Counted from the stretch's first letter, positions 8,501-16,619 are shown. The stretch: 64,000 nt of DNA from Nocardioides solisilvae (GCF_003194625.1 NZ_QHKX01000001.1:434001-498000), one strand, 5' to 3'. Made by a program: numbers and translations. The notes: generated from the sequence alone by a model not told the origin.

Positions 8501-9585
8501 GCCGCGGCCTCACCTTCGGCATGCACCTGATCACCTCGACCGCGCGGTGGGCCGACTTCCGCGCCGCGATGCGCGACATCCTGGGCTCGCGGCTCGAGCT
8601 GCGCCTCGGCGACCCGCTCGACTCCGAGATCGACCGCAAGATCGCGGCGCTGGTCCCGGCGGGCCGGCCCGGTCGCGGCCTCGTCCCGGGGAAGCTGCAC
8701 TTCCTGGCGGCGCTGCCCCGGATCGACGGCAACCCCGACCCCGACAACCTGGGCCCCGGGGTGGACCACCTGATCGAGCGGTCCGTGGCCGCCTGGCGGG
8801 GCCCGGCCGGCCCCAAGCTGCGGCTGCTGCCCGAGCTCGTCACGCTCGACCAGATCCGCGAGGACGCCCGCCGGCGCGACCAGCTCGGCCGCGACCTCAT
8901 CCTCGGCATCAACGAGAAGGAGCTGGCCCCGGCCACCCTCGACCCCGAGGCCGAGCCGCACCTGCTCGTCTTCGGCGACGGGCAGTCCGGCAAGAGCGCC
9001 CTGCTGCGCAACTACGTGCAGGAGGTGATGCGGACCCGCACGCCGAAGGAGGCGCAGATCGTCGTCGTCGACTTCCGGCGCGCGCTGCTCGGCGAGGTGC
9101 CCGAGGAGTACCTGCTCAACTACCTCACCAGCGCCACCCAGGCGGCGCCCGCGCTGCAGGACCTGGCGGCGTACCTGCAGAACCGTCTGCCCGGCCCCGA
9201 CGTCACCCCCGAGCAGCTGCGCACCCGGACCTGGTGGACCGGCGCGGAGGTCTTCGTGGTGATCGACGACTACGACCTCGTCGCCACCTCGCAGAGCTCG
9301 CCGGCGCAGGTGCTGCAGCCGCTGATGGCGCAGGCCCGCGACACCGGCCTGCACGTCGTGATCGCGCGGCGCGCGGGTGGTGCCTCGCGGGCGCTCTACG
9401 ACCCGCTGATCCAGTCGATGCGCGACCTCGCCATGCCGGGCGTCATGCTGTCGGGCCCCCGCGACGAGGGCGTGCTGATCGGCAACGTGCGACCCGAGCA
9501 GGCCGACCCCGGCCGGGCCCGCCTCGTCACCCGCGACCGCGGGACCGAGGTGGTCCAGCTCGCCTGGACCGAGCCGACCATGTGA
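5593..9585 (+). CDS. eccC: Type VII secretion ATPase EccC, three FtsK-like domains
   Basis: EccC is the motor and substrate receptor of the ESX system. The 1330-residue protein begins at GTG 5593 with GAGGGGGG just upstream. Two transmembrane helices (about residues 35-80) precede a DUF-type stalk and three FtsK/SpoIIIE ATPase domains, with P-loops GATGSGKS (from residue 486), GGPRTGKS (from 840) and GDGQSGKS (from 1128). Walker B-type segments are visible as LFICVDEFSE in domain 1 and VFVVIDDYD in domain 3. All three domains are on one chain, as in ESX-5-type EccC and Firmicute EssC rather than the split EccCa/EccCb form. It is divergent from the second EccD-like gene. Confidence 0.95.
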   Translation: MSTALRNGQRLEEPEMPTGQIVLQPPPALQEDEGASGVLMNAIPMLGSLGSIVLVATMGGGGAGRGRSFLAAGMFLFATLGFIVVQIDRQRKQRAQQVTGSRTEYLRYLSGVRKVARDAAAQQRRALTWRHPDPDALPALAEERTRIWENGPGDPHFLHVRYGLCSQPLSLELIPPESAPIDQVDPAAASALHRLLVVHRTQPHLPASLDLRAFDRVEVCGPEEEARSLARALICSATAFHNPDHLIVAVLTSDANLAHWDWVKWLPHAQSAQESDAVGPMRMVSTSLDDLGALLPPDLSERPRFGADERPASPHILLVIDGGHLPPGNHVVPPDGLHGVTLLDLPSRWDELEDADRLRLELTGGPQQLGKCPVLAVRLRAEPVKALVDQCDLATAEAFARRLAPLHVVSSGSNETSADISGPTDFMELLGMGDVHSFDPTSAWRPRPARDRLRVPIGNGDGGSLIHMDIKESAQQGMGPHGLVIGATGSGKSEFLRTLVLGLAMTHPPEQLNMVLVDFKGGATFAGMSEMPHVSAVITNLSEELTLVDRMQDALSGEMVRRQELLRAAGNYASIRDYEKARAAGEDLAPLPSLFICVDEFSEMLTAKPEFIDLFVAIGRLGRSMGIHLLLASQRLEEGRLRGLESHLSYRVGLRTFSAGESRTVLGVPDAYELPAVPGLGYLKPDQSTLLRFKAAYVSGPPPNRTRVIRDEGGHVRGILPFSIAEVQTLEPEVEVEEEAPASKQQGEAPSLLDIAVSRMVGHGMPAHQVWLPPLDVPDTLDELMPDLVEDPQLGLVSPHWRAAKGLVIPLGTVDRPREQRRDTLTLDLTGASGHVAVVGGPRTGKSTVLRSIVTSLSLTTTPLESQFFVMDFGGGTFSPLARLPHVSGVGTRAEPDVVRRIMAEVEGIVDRREAYFREQGIDSIETYRARRAQGTADDGYGDVYLVIDGWSTLRAEFDDLELEIQQLAGRGLTFGMHLITSTARWADFRAAMRDILGSRLELRLGDPLDSEIDRKIAALVPAGRPGRGLVPGKLHFLAALPRIDGNPDPDNLGPGVDHLIERSVAAWRGPAGPKLRLLPELVTLDQIREDARRRDQLGRDLILGINEKELAPATLDPEAEPHLLVFGDGQSGKSALLRNYVQEVMRTRTPKEAQIVVVDFRRALLGEVPEEYLLNYLTSATQAAPALQDLAAYLQNRLPGPDVTPEQLRTRTWWTGAEVFVVIDDYDLVATSQSSPAQVLQPLMAQARDTGLHVVIARRAGGASRALYDPLIQSMRDLAMPGVMLSGPRDEGVLIGNVRPEQADPGRARLVTRDRGTEVVQLAWTEPTM

Positions 9586-9653
9586 CGCCACGACCGCTCC
9601 CGGTCTGACGCACCCAGCCCGAGAGGTGGGGGGCGGGGGCCGGGGCGGCGTGG

Positions 9654-11297
9654 TCAGCGGCGGCGCCGACGACCCGAGCCGAACATCCCGCGGGCGATCT
9701 CGCGGGCGGCGGTCCGCATGAAGTCCTTCACGACGGGCGAGTCCAGGACCTCGCGGACGACGTCCTTCTCGGCCGGGGCGGGCCGCGGGGCGCGACGCCG
9801 CGGCTCGGGCGCGGGGCCCCGGGTGCCGGACTCGCGGATCGCCTTCTCCAGCTCCTCCTCCTCGGCCCGCCGCGCGGCGGCCGTCTCCTCCGCCTCCGCC
9901 TGGCGGGCGCCGGCCTCGAGCCGGGCGGCGAGGATCTCGTGGGCGGACTCCCGGTCGACCTCGGTGGCGTAGCGGGCGTGCTGCGGGCTGGCCAGCACCG
10001 CCGCCTCCATCTCGTCGGCGTCGGCCGGGCCCATCCGCGACCCGGGGGCGCGGAGCCGGGTCCAGGCGACGGGGGTGGGGGCGCCGCGCTCGTCCATCAC
10101 GGTGACGACCGCCTCGCCGATGCCGAGCCCGGTGATCACGCGGCCGAGGTCGTCGTACTCGGGATGGGGGTAGGTGGCCACCGTGGCCCGCAGCGCCTTG
10201 GCGTCGTTGGGGGTGTGGGCGCGCAGCTGGTGCTGGATCCGGGAGCCGAGCTGGGCCAGCACCTCGTCGGGGACGTCGGTCGGGCTCTGGGTGACGAAGA
10301 AGACCCCGACCCCCTTGGAGCGGATGAGCCGCACGGTCTGCGCCACCTGCTCGAGGAACGGCTTGGAGGCGTCACGGAAGAGCAGGTGCGCCTCGTCGAA
10401 GAAGAAGACCAGCCTGGGCTTCTCCACGTCGCCGACCTCGGGCAGGTCGTGGAAGAGGTCGGCGAGCAGCCACATGAGGAAGGTGGAGAAGAGGGCGGGC
10501 CGGTCCGCGAGGCGCGGCAGCTCGACCAGGCTGATCAGCCCGCGTCCGTCGGGGGCGGTGCGCAGCAGGTCGGCGGAGTCGAACTCGGGCTCGCCGAAGA
10601 AGGCATCGGCCCCCTGGGCCTCGAAGTTGACCAGCTTGCGCAGGATCACCCCGGCCGTGGCCGAGGAGAGGCCGCCGAGCGCCTTGAGCTCGGCCTTGCC
10701 CTCGTCGCTGAGCAGGTGGGTGAGGACGGCGCGCAGGTCGGCCAGGTCGAGCAGGGGGAGGCCGTGGGTGTCGGCGTGGTGGAAGACGAGGCCGAGGCTG
10801 GACTCCTGGGTGTCGTTGAGGTCCAGCACCTTGGAGAGCAGCAGCGGCCCGAAGGCGCTCATCGTGACCCGCAGCGGGACCCCGACACCCTCGCCGCCCA
10901 GCGCGTAGTACTCGACCGGGAACCCCGTCGCCCGCCACTCCTGGCCGATGCTCGCGGTGCGCGCCAGCAGCTTCTCCCCGCCCTCGCCGGGCGTGCTGAG
11001 GCCCGAGAGGTCGCCCTTGACGTCGGCGGCGAAGACCGGGACCCCGGCGGCGGAGAGCTGCTCGGCGAGCAGCTGGAGGGTGACGGTCTTGCCGGTGCCG
11101 GTCGCCCCCGCCACCAGGCCGTGCCGGTTGACCATCGCCAGCGGGATCCGCACCGGCACGCCGCCGAGGGTGTCGGCGTCCACGACCAGGCCGCCCAGCT
11201 CGAGCGCCGGACCCTCGAAGGCGTAGCCGGCCGCCGCGGCGGCGACGACGGGGTGCGCGGGCTGCTCGGGTGCCGACGCGTCGGCCTGCTCGTCCAT
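9654..11297 (-). CDS. HerA/DUF853-family ATPase (YjgR-like)
   Basis: A 547-residue cytoplasmic ATPase of the HerA-like helicase/DUF853 family. The P-loop GATGTGKT is at residues 64-71, Walker B is LVFFFDEAHLLF near residue 297, and the downstream VGVFFVTQSPTDVP with GSRIQHQLRAHTP is typical of the family. The C-terminus has a charged, probably coiled-coil segment and a basic RRRRR tail. Its molecular role is not established; HerA relatives translocate on DNA. It is convergent with eccC and its stop lies 68 bases from the eccC stop. I see no feature tying it functionally to secretion. Confidence 0.85.
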   Translation of the reverse strand: MDEQADASAPEQPAHPVVAAAAAGYAFEGPALELGGLVVDADTLGGVPVRIPLAMVNRHGLVAGATGTGKTVTLQLLAEQLSAAGVPVFAADVKGDLSGLSTPGEGGEKLLARTASIGQEWRATGFPVEYYALGGEGVGVPLRVTMSAFGPLLLSKVLDLNDTQESSLGLVFHHADTHGLPLLDLADLRAVLTHLLSDEGKAELKALGGLSSATAGVILRKLVNFEAQGADAFFGEPEFDSADLLRTAPDGRGLISLVELPRLADRPALFSTFLMWLLADLFHDLPEVGDVEKPRLVFFFDEAHLLFRDASKPFLEQVAQTVRLIRSKGVGVFFVTQSPTDVPDEVLAQLGSRIQHQLRAHTPNDAKALRATVATYPHPEYDDLGRVITGLGIGEAVVTVMDERGAPTPVAWTRLRAPGSRMGPADADEMEAAVLASPQHARYATEVDRESAHEILAARLEAGARQAEAEETAAARRAEEEELEKAIRESGTRGPAPEPRRRAPRPAPAEKDVVREVLDSPVVKDFMRTAAREIARGMFGSGRRRRR

Positions 11298-11352
11298 GCC
11301 CGGCAGACTATCCAGCGTCCTCGCTCCCGCCGAGGGCTCCGCACCACGTCGT

Positions 11353-11358
11353 TATAGT
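11353..11358 (+). promoter_or_regulatory. -10 element of a leaderless promoter
   Basis: TATAGT ends exactly six bases before the GTG start at 11365. A TANNNT hexamer at this distance places transcription initiation on the start codon, the arrangement of leaderless actinobacterial genes. There is no Shine-Dalgarno sequence before this GTG, which agrees. No good -35 is visible. The element shares a 67-base divergent region with the HerA-like gene. Confidence 0.55.
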
Positions 11359-11364
11359 CGCCGC

Positions 11365-11670
11365 GTGATCTTCAAGCGCGTCGGCGACGGACGGCCGTAC
11401 CCCGACCACGGACTCTCGTCCCGTGGCTGGGCCGCCATCCCCCCGCGCCAGGTGCGCCTCGACCAGCTGGTCACCACCAAGGACACGCTCCACCTCGTCG
11501 CGCTGCTCGACGAGGACTCCACCTTCTACGGCGACCTCTTCGCCCACGTCGTGAGCTGGCAGGGCGAGCTTTACCTGGAGGACGGGCTGCACCGCGCGCT
11601 GCGCGCCGCCCTGCAGCAGCGCGCCGTCCTGCACGCGAGGGTCCACGACCTGGCCGGGGCGCCGGCCTGA
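11365..11670 (+). CDS. Conserved small protein, annotated VapB-like in relatives
   Basis: A 101-residue protein beginning VIFKRVGDGRPYPDHGL. From memory, close relatives in Streptomyces and other actinobacteria are labelled 'type II toxin-antitoxin VapB family antitoxin' and precede a LytR_C gene, as here. No PIN-domain toxin gene is nearby, so a toxin-antitoxin role is doubtful; the middle (LVTTKDTLHLVALLDEDST) and end (YLEDGLHRALRAALQQR) are the conserved parts. The GTG start is chosen because the -10-like hexamer lies six bases before it, implying a leaderless mRNA. It overlaps the next gene by one base (TGATG). Confidence 0.7.
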   Translation: MIFKRVGDGRPYPDHGLSSRGWAAIPPRQVRLDQLVTTKDTLHLVALLDEDSTFYGDLFAHVVSWQGELYLEDGLHRALRAALQQRAVLHARVHDLAGAPA

Positions 11671-12188
11671 TGCACCCCCGCCTGCGCTCCGCGCTCACCC
11701 TCACCGGCCTGGTCGCGCTGGTCCTCGTCGCCTCCGCCTGGGGCCTCTTCGCCCTGACCCGCCCGCTCCCCCAGCAGGAGGTCGTGCCGGTGTGCACCAA
11801 CACCCGGGTGGCGGCGGGCGCCGAGGTCACCCCCGAGCAGGTGGCGGTCAGCGTCTTCAACGCCAGCACCCGCAACGGGCTGGCCTCCAAGACGCTGGGC
11901 CAGCTGGTCACCCGCGGCTTCGTCCCGGCCTCCACCGGCAACGCCCCGCAGGGCACCGAGGTCAAGGGGGTCCAGGTCTGGGCCTCCGACGCGCGCAACC
12001 CGGCGGTCGCCCTGGTGGCCCAGCACTTCCGCAACGCGCGGGTGGTCGCGGGCAGCAACCTCGGCCCCGGGGTGGTCGTGGTGGTCGGCAACGGCTTCAA
12101 GAGCCTGCGGCCCCGCAAGCAGGCCCCGCAGGCCGTCACCGCCGAGGCCAACAGCGTGGTCTGCACGCCCCCCGACGTCCTGCCATGA
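11670..12188 (+). CDS. Membrane-anchored LytR_C-domain protein
   Basis: A 172-residue protein with one N-terminal transmembrane segment (about residues 8-30, LTGLVALVLVASAWGLFALT) and an extracytoplasmic LytR/CpsA/Psr C-terminal domain (VAVSVFNASTRNGLASKTLGQ, then the strand GVVVVVGN). LytR_C domains occur in cell-envelope proteins, often beside LCP ligases, but this protein lacks the catalytic LCP domain. It is translationally coupled to the preceding small gene. The C-terminal Cys in VVCTPPDV and the Cys at VPVCTN could form a disulfide outside the membrane (inference). Confidence 0.8.
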   Translation: MHPRLRSALTLTGLVALVLVASAWGLFALTRPLPQQEVVPVCTNTRVAAGAEVTPEQVAVSVFNASTRNGLASKTLGQLVTRGFVPASTGNAPQGTEVKGVQVWASDARNPAVALVAQHFRNARVVAGSNLGPGVVVVVGNGFKSLRPRKQAPQAVTAEANSVVCTPPDVLP

Positions 12189-12287
12189 TGGGCGCGGCAC
12201 GCCGCGGCGACCGCGCGCCGCGCTGAGGAACGGGTTTGCCCCCACGTACGCGGGGTATGCCACCCGAGGAGCACCGAAAGGGGTCAG

Positions 12288-12719
12288 ATGTACGGCGAGA
12301 CGGCTGCGATGCGCCGGCGCGTGGGGCAGCTGCGCGAGCAGGCCCTCGAGATCCGGCAGATGGCCGACCGCCTCGTCGCCCGGGCCGAGGCCGTGCCGTG
12401 GCACGGGCGGGCCGCCGAGTCGATGCGCCTGCGGATCAAGGAGCGTGCCGCCCACCTGCGGGAGGCTGCCGGCCTGCACGAGACCGCCGCCGACACCCTC
12501 GGCCGCCACGTGCAGGAGGTCGACCGCCGGCAGGACGCGATCGCCGTGGTCGAGCGCAAGGTCGACTCGCTCGTGGGCGACGCCCGGGCCCGTCTCGAGG
12601 CAGCCCGGCAGACCGACCCCGACGTGGAGCCGGAGCCCGAGGACGCCCCGCTGCTGGCGTTCGAGCCGCCGCCGCCCGGCCACCGGGACTGGCTGGACGT
12701 CGAGCTCCCGGGGCTGTGA
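12288..12719 (+). CDS. Extended WXG-type helical hairpin protein
   Basis: A 143-residue protein not annotated with certainty. Two long amphipathic helices flank W38-H39-G40 (AVPWHGRAAESMRL), the WXG100 turn at the expected distance from the start. Unlike the two esx products it has a long second helical segment and a 40-residue acidic, proline-rich tail (PDVEPEPEDAPLLAFEPPPP). The start ATG 12288 follows AAAGGGG. It precedes an EspG-like chaperone gene and a gene with an ESX-like N-terminus, so it is probably a type VII substrate or the partner of one. No YxxxD motif is seen. Confidence 0.7.
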   Translation: MYGETAAMRRRVGQLREQALEIRQMADRLVARAEAVPWHGRAAESMRLRIKERAAHLREAAGLHETAADTLGRHVQEVDRRQDAIAVVERKVDSLVGDARARLEAARQTDPDVEPEPEDAPLLAFEPPPPGHRDWLDVELPGL

Positions 12720-12867
12720 GGGCTGTGAGGGCGATGACGGCAGCGACAGCGACGACGCGACGAGGAGAGGCCGCCACCGTGGTGCGTGCGACGACACAGG
12801 GACGGGACCGGGCAGGGGCCCCGGGGCGAGGCACGACGCCCGACGCGCTGCGAGGTGCGTCGCCGTG

Positions 12868-13794
12868 GTGACCGTCGACCTCACCGCGCCCCCGCCGCCG
12901 CGGACCGAGCGGGTCCTCGAGGGCCTGCCGCGCCGCCTCGCGGTGACGCTGCCCGAGCTGCGGCTGCTCGCCGAGGCCGCGGGCGGCGCCCCGCTGCCCT
13001 TCGACGAGCCGCGGAGCAGCTCCCCGAGCGCGCTGGACACCCGCCTCGGTGCGAGCGCGGCGTCGGCCGAGGACACGGCGTACGCCGCGGCGCTGGCGTC
13101 GCTGCACGACCCGGCGGAGACCCTGGCCCGCCGCGGCCTGACCGGACCCGACGGCGTCGAGCCCGGCCTGGTGGGCGCGGTCGGCCTGCTCGCCACCCCC
13201 GAGCTGGCGCTCGAGATCGACATCACCGCCGGCTCCGACCACGTGAAGGCGTGGCACCGGGAGGCCGGTGGGGCGGTCGCCACCCTGGCCACCGTCGACG
13301 GGCTGGTCTTCGAGCTCGCGTGGTTCCCCGCCGACCAGTGGGCCGGGGAGCTGGCGCGGGTGGCCGTGCCGCCCGAGGACGTGCCGCTGGGCGAGTCGGC
13401 GGTGCCGGTGTCGCTGAGCGTGCCCTACTCGCTGGCCGACGCGGTCGGCGAGGCGCTGCGTGCGGGGCGACGCGACCTGGTCCCGGTCCTGGTGGGCCAG
13501 CGCAGCGGGTCGGTGCGCGACGCCGCCGGGGAGCCCCTCGACGACGCCTCGGCCGCGACCGCGGTGGCTGCCCTCCACGAGGAGGCCCAGGGCCGGCTCA
13601 GGGTGCTGGCCGCCCGCGTCGACGACAGCGAGTCGACGGCCGTCGGCGTGGTCTCGTGGACCCTGCTGGCCGACGGGTGGCACGCGCTGCTGCCGCACCA
13701 CGAGGACGAGGACCCCCACGTGGAGGTGCGGCGGGTGGAGCCCGACGAGCTCGCCACCACCCTCGCACCGGTCCTGGCGGAGGTGGACGCGTGA
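12868..13794 (+). CDS. EspG-like ESX secretion chaperone
   Basis: A roughly 308-residue cytoplasmic protein resembling the EspG family, which binds PPE proteins in mycobacteria and keeps them soluble before export. Matching features are the N-terminal strand-helix (LAVTLPELRLLAEAAGG), the mid-region with GVEPGLVGAVGLLATPEL, alternating beta strands followed by AWHREAGGAVATLATVDG, and a C-terminal mixed region ending in an acidic helix. The start is GTG 12868 (or 12865), with GAGGTG at 12853-12858. The stop overlaps the next gene in GTGA. No PE or PPE gene is present, so its client is probably one of the two flanking proteins (inference). Confidence 0.68.
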   Translation: MTVDLTAPPPPRTERVLEGLPRRLAVTLPELRLLAEAAGGAPLPFDEPRSSSPSALDTRLGASAASAEDTAYAAALASLHDPAETLARRGLTGPDGVEPGLVGAVGLLATPELALEIDITAGSDHVKAWHREAGGAVATLATVDGLVFELAWFPADQWAGELARVAVPPEDVPLGESAVPVSLSVPYSLADAVGEALRAGRRDLVPVLVGQRSGSVRDAAGEPLDDASAATAVAALHEEAQGRLRVLAARVDDSESTAVGVVSWTLLADGWHALLPHHEDEDPHVEVRRVEPDELATTLAPVLAEVDA

Positions 13795-15158
13795 ACGAGA
13801 TGCGCGACCAGATCCCGCACGTGGAGCGACCGCCCGCCGCCGCCCCGACCGAGCACGGCACCGACGCGGCGGTCAACGCCGACAAGTACCACCAGATGCT
13901 GGCGCTGGCCGACTTCTTCGACTCCTCCGGCGACGAGATGCGCAGCCGAGCGCGGCTCGGCTCGGCCGTCCTGGCCGACGAGGACGTCGCCTCCTCCGCG
14001 CCGCTCTCCCCGGCCACCTTCGCCGAGGCGGAGGAGGAGATCCGCGCCGCCACCACCGGCAAGCACGGCCTGCTGACCCGCTCGGTCGAGCTGGACGCCG
14101 ACGCCCTGGTCGTCCGGGCCACGGTGCTCACCTACCGCTGGATCGACGAGCTGCAGCAGGCGGCGTACCAGACGCTCGGCTCGATCGCGGGGCGCGCCAT
14201 CGGGTACCTCGCGCCCGAGGTGGCGCTGGGCGGCGCGATCGTCTCGGCCGGGCTGATCGAGACCGACCACCTCGACCGCGACGGCGTCGCGGCCTACCTG
14301 AGCCAGCTCGCGGAGAGCAACCCCGAGCTGATGGACCACGTGCAGGGTGGCGGCGGCCTGCTCGACGGCCTGCAGATGCGCTCGATGCTCACCGCCGGCG
14401 TGATGGCCGGGGAGCACGCGGGCCACGCGGCGCGCGGCGGGCTGCGGGCCCTCGGCGTCCAGCCCTTCGCGGGCGACTCGGGCTCGGCGCTGCGCGACTC
14501 GATCGGCGCCTTCGTGACCGGCGCCGAGGAGGAGGCCGCCACCGACGCCGGGGCGCCCCGCGAGGACGGGCAGGCCCCCGGCTCGCTGGCCGCCCTGATG
14601 CGCACCCTGCTGGACACCGAGGACGGGGTCGCGGTCCACGCGGTCGGCCCCGACCGGTTCGTCGCCTACCTGCCGGGCCCCCGCGGGGGTGCCGCGCCGC
14701 GCGCCGGCGTCCGGCTGGTGAGCACCGACCACTCGATGTACGCCCGCCAGGTGGTCAAGGCCGTCGAGCGTGCGGTCGCCCACGCCGACGACGCCCGGGT
14801 GATGCTGGTCGGGACCGGCCAGGGCGGGGCCACCGCCGCCCAGATCGCCGCCGAGGGCCGCTCGCGCAAGTTCGTCGTGGAGCAGGTCGTCACCGCACGG
14901 GCCCCCGCCGCCCAGGTGCCGGTGGTGCCGGAGACCTGCCGGGTGCTCTCGCTCGAGGACCGCCACGACCCCGTCGCCCTGCTGGGCACGCTCGTCAACC
15001 AGGGCGTGGCCAACCGGCTCACGGTGGTGCTGGACGCGCCCGGCAGCGAGGAGGAGCCGGCGGTCGTCGCGGCCGGCCGGGCCGCCGACGAGTCCGACCA
15101 CCCCGCGCTGGTGGCCGAGGTCTCGCGGCTGCGCGAGCGGGGCTTCCTGGCGGGCTGA
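13791..15158 (+). CDS. ESX-type helical N-terminus fused to alpha/beta-hydrolase-like domain
   Basis: A 455-residue protein of unassigned function. Residues about 28-130 form two long helices ending with Y115-R-W-I-D119, which fits the YxxxD/E export signal. A Gly/Ala-rich hydrophobic stretch follows (IGYLAPEVALGGAIVSAGL), then from about residue 265 an alpha/beta-hydrolase-like domain with MLVGTGQGGATAAQIA and a later LSLEDRHDPVALLG. These correspond to the nucleophile elbow and acid loop of hydrolases, but the nucleophile position is Gly343, so it is probably inactive as a hydrolase. It is coupled to the EspG-like gene by a GTGA overlap. It is probably a type VII effector or structural substrate. 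Confidence 0.65.
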   Translation: MNEMRDQIPHVERPPAAAPTEHGTDAAVNADKYHQMLALADFFDSSGDEMRSRARLGSAVLADEDVASSAPLSPATFAEAEEEIRAATTGKHGLLTRSVELDADALVVRATVLTYRWIDELQQAAYQTLGSIAGRAIGYLAPEVALGGAIVSAGLIETDHLDRDGVAAYLSQLAESNPELMDHVQGGGGLLDGLQMRSMLTAGVMAGEHAGHAARGGLRALGVQPFAGDSGSALRDSIGAFVTGAEEEAATDAGAPREDGQAPGSLAALMRTLLDTEDGVAVHAVGPDRFVAYLPGPRGGAAPRAGVRLVSTDHSMYARQVVKAVERAVAHADDARVMLVGTGQGGATAAQIAAEGRSRKFVVEQVVTARAPAAQVPVVPETCRVLSLEDRHDPVALLGTLVNQGVANRLTVVLDAPGSEEEPAVVAAGRAADESDHPALVAEVSRLRERGFLAG

Positions 15159-15172
15159 CGGGCAGGCGGCCC

Positions 15173-16612
15173 TCAGACCAGGTCGTGCACGAACTGCTCG
15201 AGCTGGACCAGGTTGCGGCACTCCACCATCGGCACGATCGCCCCGTAGACGGGCGCCGCGGAGTCACCGGTGCCCCAGTGCCGCGGGTGCTCCGGGTTGA
15301 GCCACCAGGCGCTGCGGCAGGAGGCGACGAGCTCGGCCAGCACGCCCTCGCCCAGGTCGCGGTAGTTGGACCGCGCGTCGCCCAGCACCAGCAGCGACGC
15401 CTTCGGGCCGAGCGCGTCGGCGTGCTCCTCGGCGAACCGGGCGAACGCCCGCCCGTAGTCGGTGCGCCCGAACCGGGCCGCGTGCTGCGCCCTCAGCGCC
15501 AGCTGGGCCAGCACCTCGCCGGGGTCGGCGCCCGGCACGAAGGCGTCGGTGACCTCGTGGACGTCGTCGACGAACGTGAAGGCGCGCACCTTGCTGAACT
15601 GCTCGCGCAGGGCGAAGACGAGCATCAGGGTGAACTGGGCGAAGCTGGCCACCGAGCCGCTGACGTCGCAGAGCACCACGAGCTCGGAACGGTGCGGCCG
15701 CTTCGGCCGGTGGTGGGTGGTCAGGGGCACCCCGCCCGTCGACACCGAGGCCCGGACGGTGCGCCGGAAGTCCAGCGGCCCGCGCCGCCGGGCGTGCTGC
15801 TCCTTGGTCAGCCGGGCCGCCAGGCGGCGCGACAGCGGGTAGAGCTGGCGTCGCATCTCCTCCAGGTCGGCGCGGCGGGCGGAGGTGAAGTCGAGCAGGT
15901 CGACGGGGGGCCGCACGGTGATCCGGGCGACCTCGGCCGGGTCGCGGTCGGCCGCGATCCGGCGTACGGCGTCCGCCTCGACGAGGCGGGTGAACTCCGC
16001 GACCCGCCGCTCGGCCCGCCGCTGCGCCTCCTCCTCGCTCCGCCCGCGCTCCGCGAGCGCCGCGAGCAGCCCGGCGACCAGCTCGCCCGGGGCGACGCGG
16101 CGCAGCGTGTTGTAGGCCGACCACCCGGACCGTCCCGGCGCCCGACCGGGCATCTGCCCGAACCGGCCGACGGCCTCGGCCGCGAGGTCCTGCAGGGACG
16201 GTCCCCCGCCGTCGCCCTCGCTCTCGCCCTCCTGCGGCTCGTTGGCGGCGAGCTCGTCCAGCTGCTCCAGGGCCGTCGCCAGCCGCTCGCGGAACTCCTC
16301 CAGGGCGGCGGCGGAGTCGCGGATGCCGTGCTCGTCGGCCAGCTCGGGGGCGGCGGCGCCCTCGCCGAGCAGCCGGGGGAAGTAGAGGTCGAAGACCGCG
16401 TCGAAGGCGGCCCGCTGGGTCTGCCGCTTCACGACCGTGGCGGCGTACGCCGCGCGGACCAGCTCGCGGTCGTCCCAGCCCAGGGCGCGGACGCCCGCGA
16501 CCGCGTCCAGCCCCTCGGCGAGCGAGACGGGCAGCCCTGCCTCGCGCAGCGCCTCGAGGAAGGCCACGTGGCGGCGCAGCAGCCCGGAGTCGCCGGTCTC
16601 CTCGCCGGTCAT
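15173..16612 (-). CDS. VWA-domain CoxE-like protein
   Basis: A 479-residue cytoplasmic protein of the CoxE/VWA family. It has an N-terminal helical domain (residues 1-250), then a von Willebrand A domain with the metal-ion site D316-V-S-G-S and later Thr/Asp positions. Such proteins work with a MoxR AAA+ ATPase to insert metals or remodel protein complexes, as in CO dehydrogenase maturation. The MoxR gene lies 7 bases upstream on the same strand. No CO dehydrogenase or other obvious target is in the window. It converges with the hydrolase-like gene 14 bases away. Confidence 0.87.
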   Translation of the reverse strand: MTGEETGDSGLLRRHVAFLEALREAGLPVSLAEGLDAVAGVRALGWDDRELVRAAYAATVVKRQTQRAAFDAVFDLYFPRLLGEGAAAPELADEHGIRDSAAALEEFRERLATALEQLDELAANEPQEGESEGDGGGPSLQDLAAEAVGRFGQMPGRAPGRSGWSAYNTLRRVAPGELVAGLLAALAERGRSEEEAQRRAERRVAEFTRLVEADAVRRIAADRDPAEVARITVRPPVDLLDFTSARRADLEEMRRQLYPLSRRLAARLTKEQHARRRGPLDFRRTVRASVSTGGVPLTTHHRPKRPHRSELVVLCDVSGSVASFAQFTLMLVFALREQFSKVRAFTFVDDVHEVTDAFVPGADPGEVLAQLALRAQHAARFGRTDYGRAFARFAEEHADALGPKASLLVLGDARSNYRDLGEGVLAELVASCRSAWWLNPEHPRHWGTGDSAAPVYGAIVPMVECRNLVQLEQFVHDLV

Positions 16613-16619
16613 CGCGCCG

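Noticed and set aside
11365..11670. A complete toxin-antitoxin system
   Set aside because: No PIN-domain or other toxin gene is adjacent, and the next gene encodes a LytR_C membrane protein.
12720..12867. Extra small gene between the WXG protein and the EspG-like gene
   Set aside because: The only ORF (Thr/Ala/Arg-rich, about 45 codons) has no ribosome site and low-complexity sequence.
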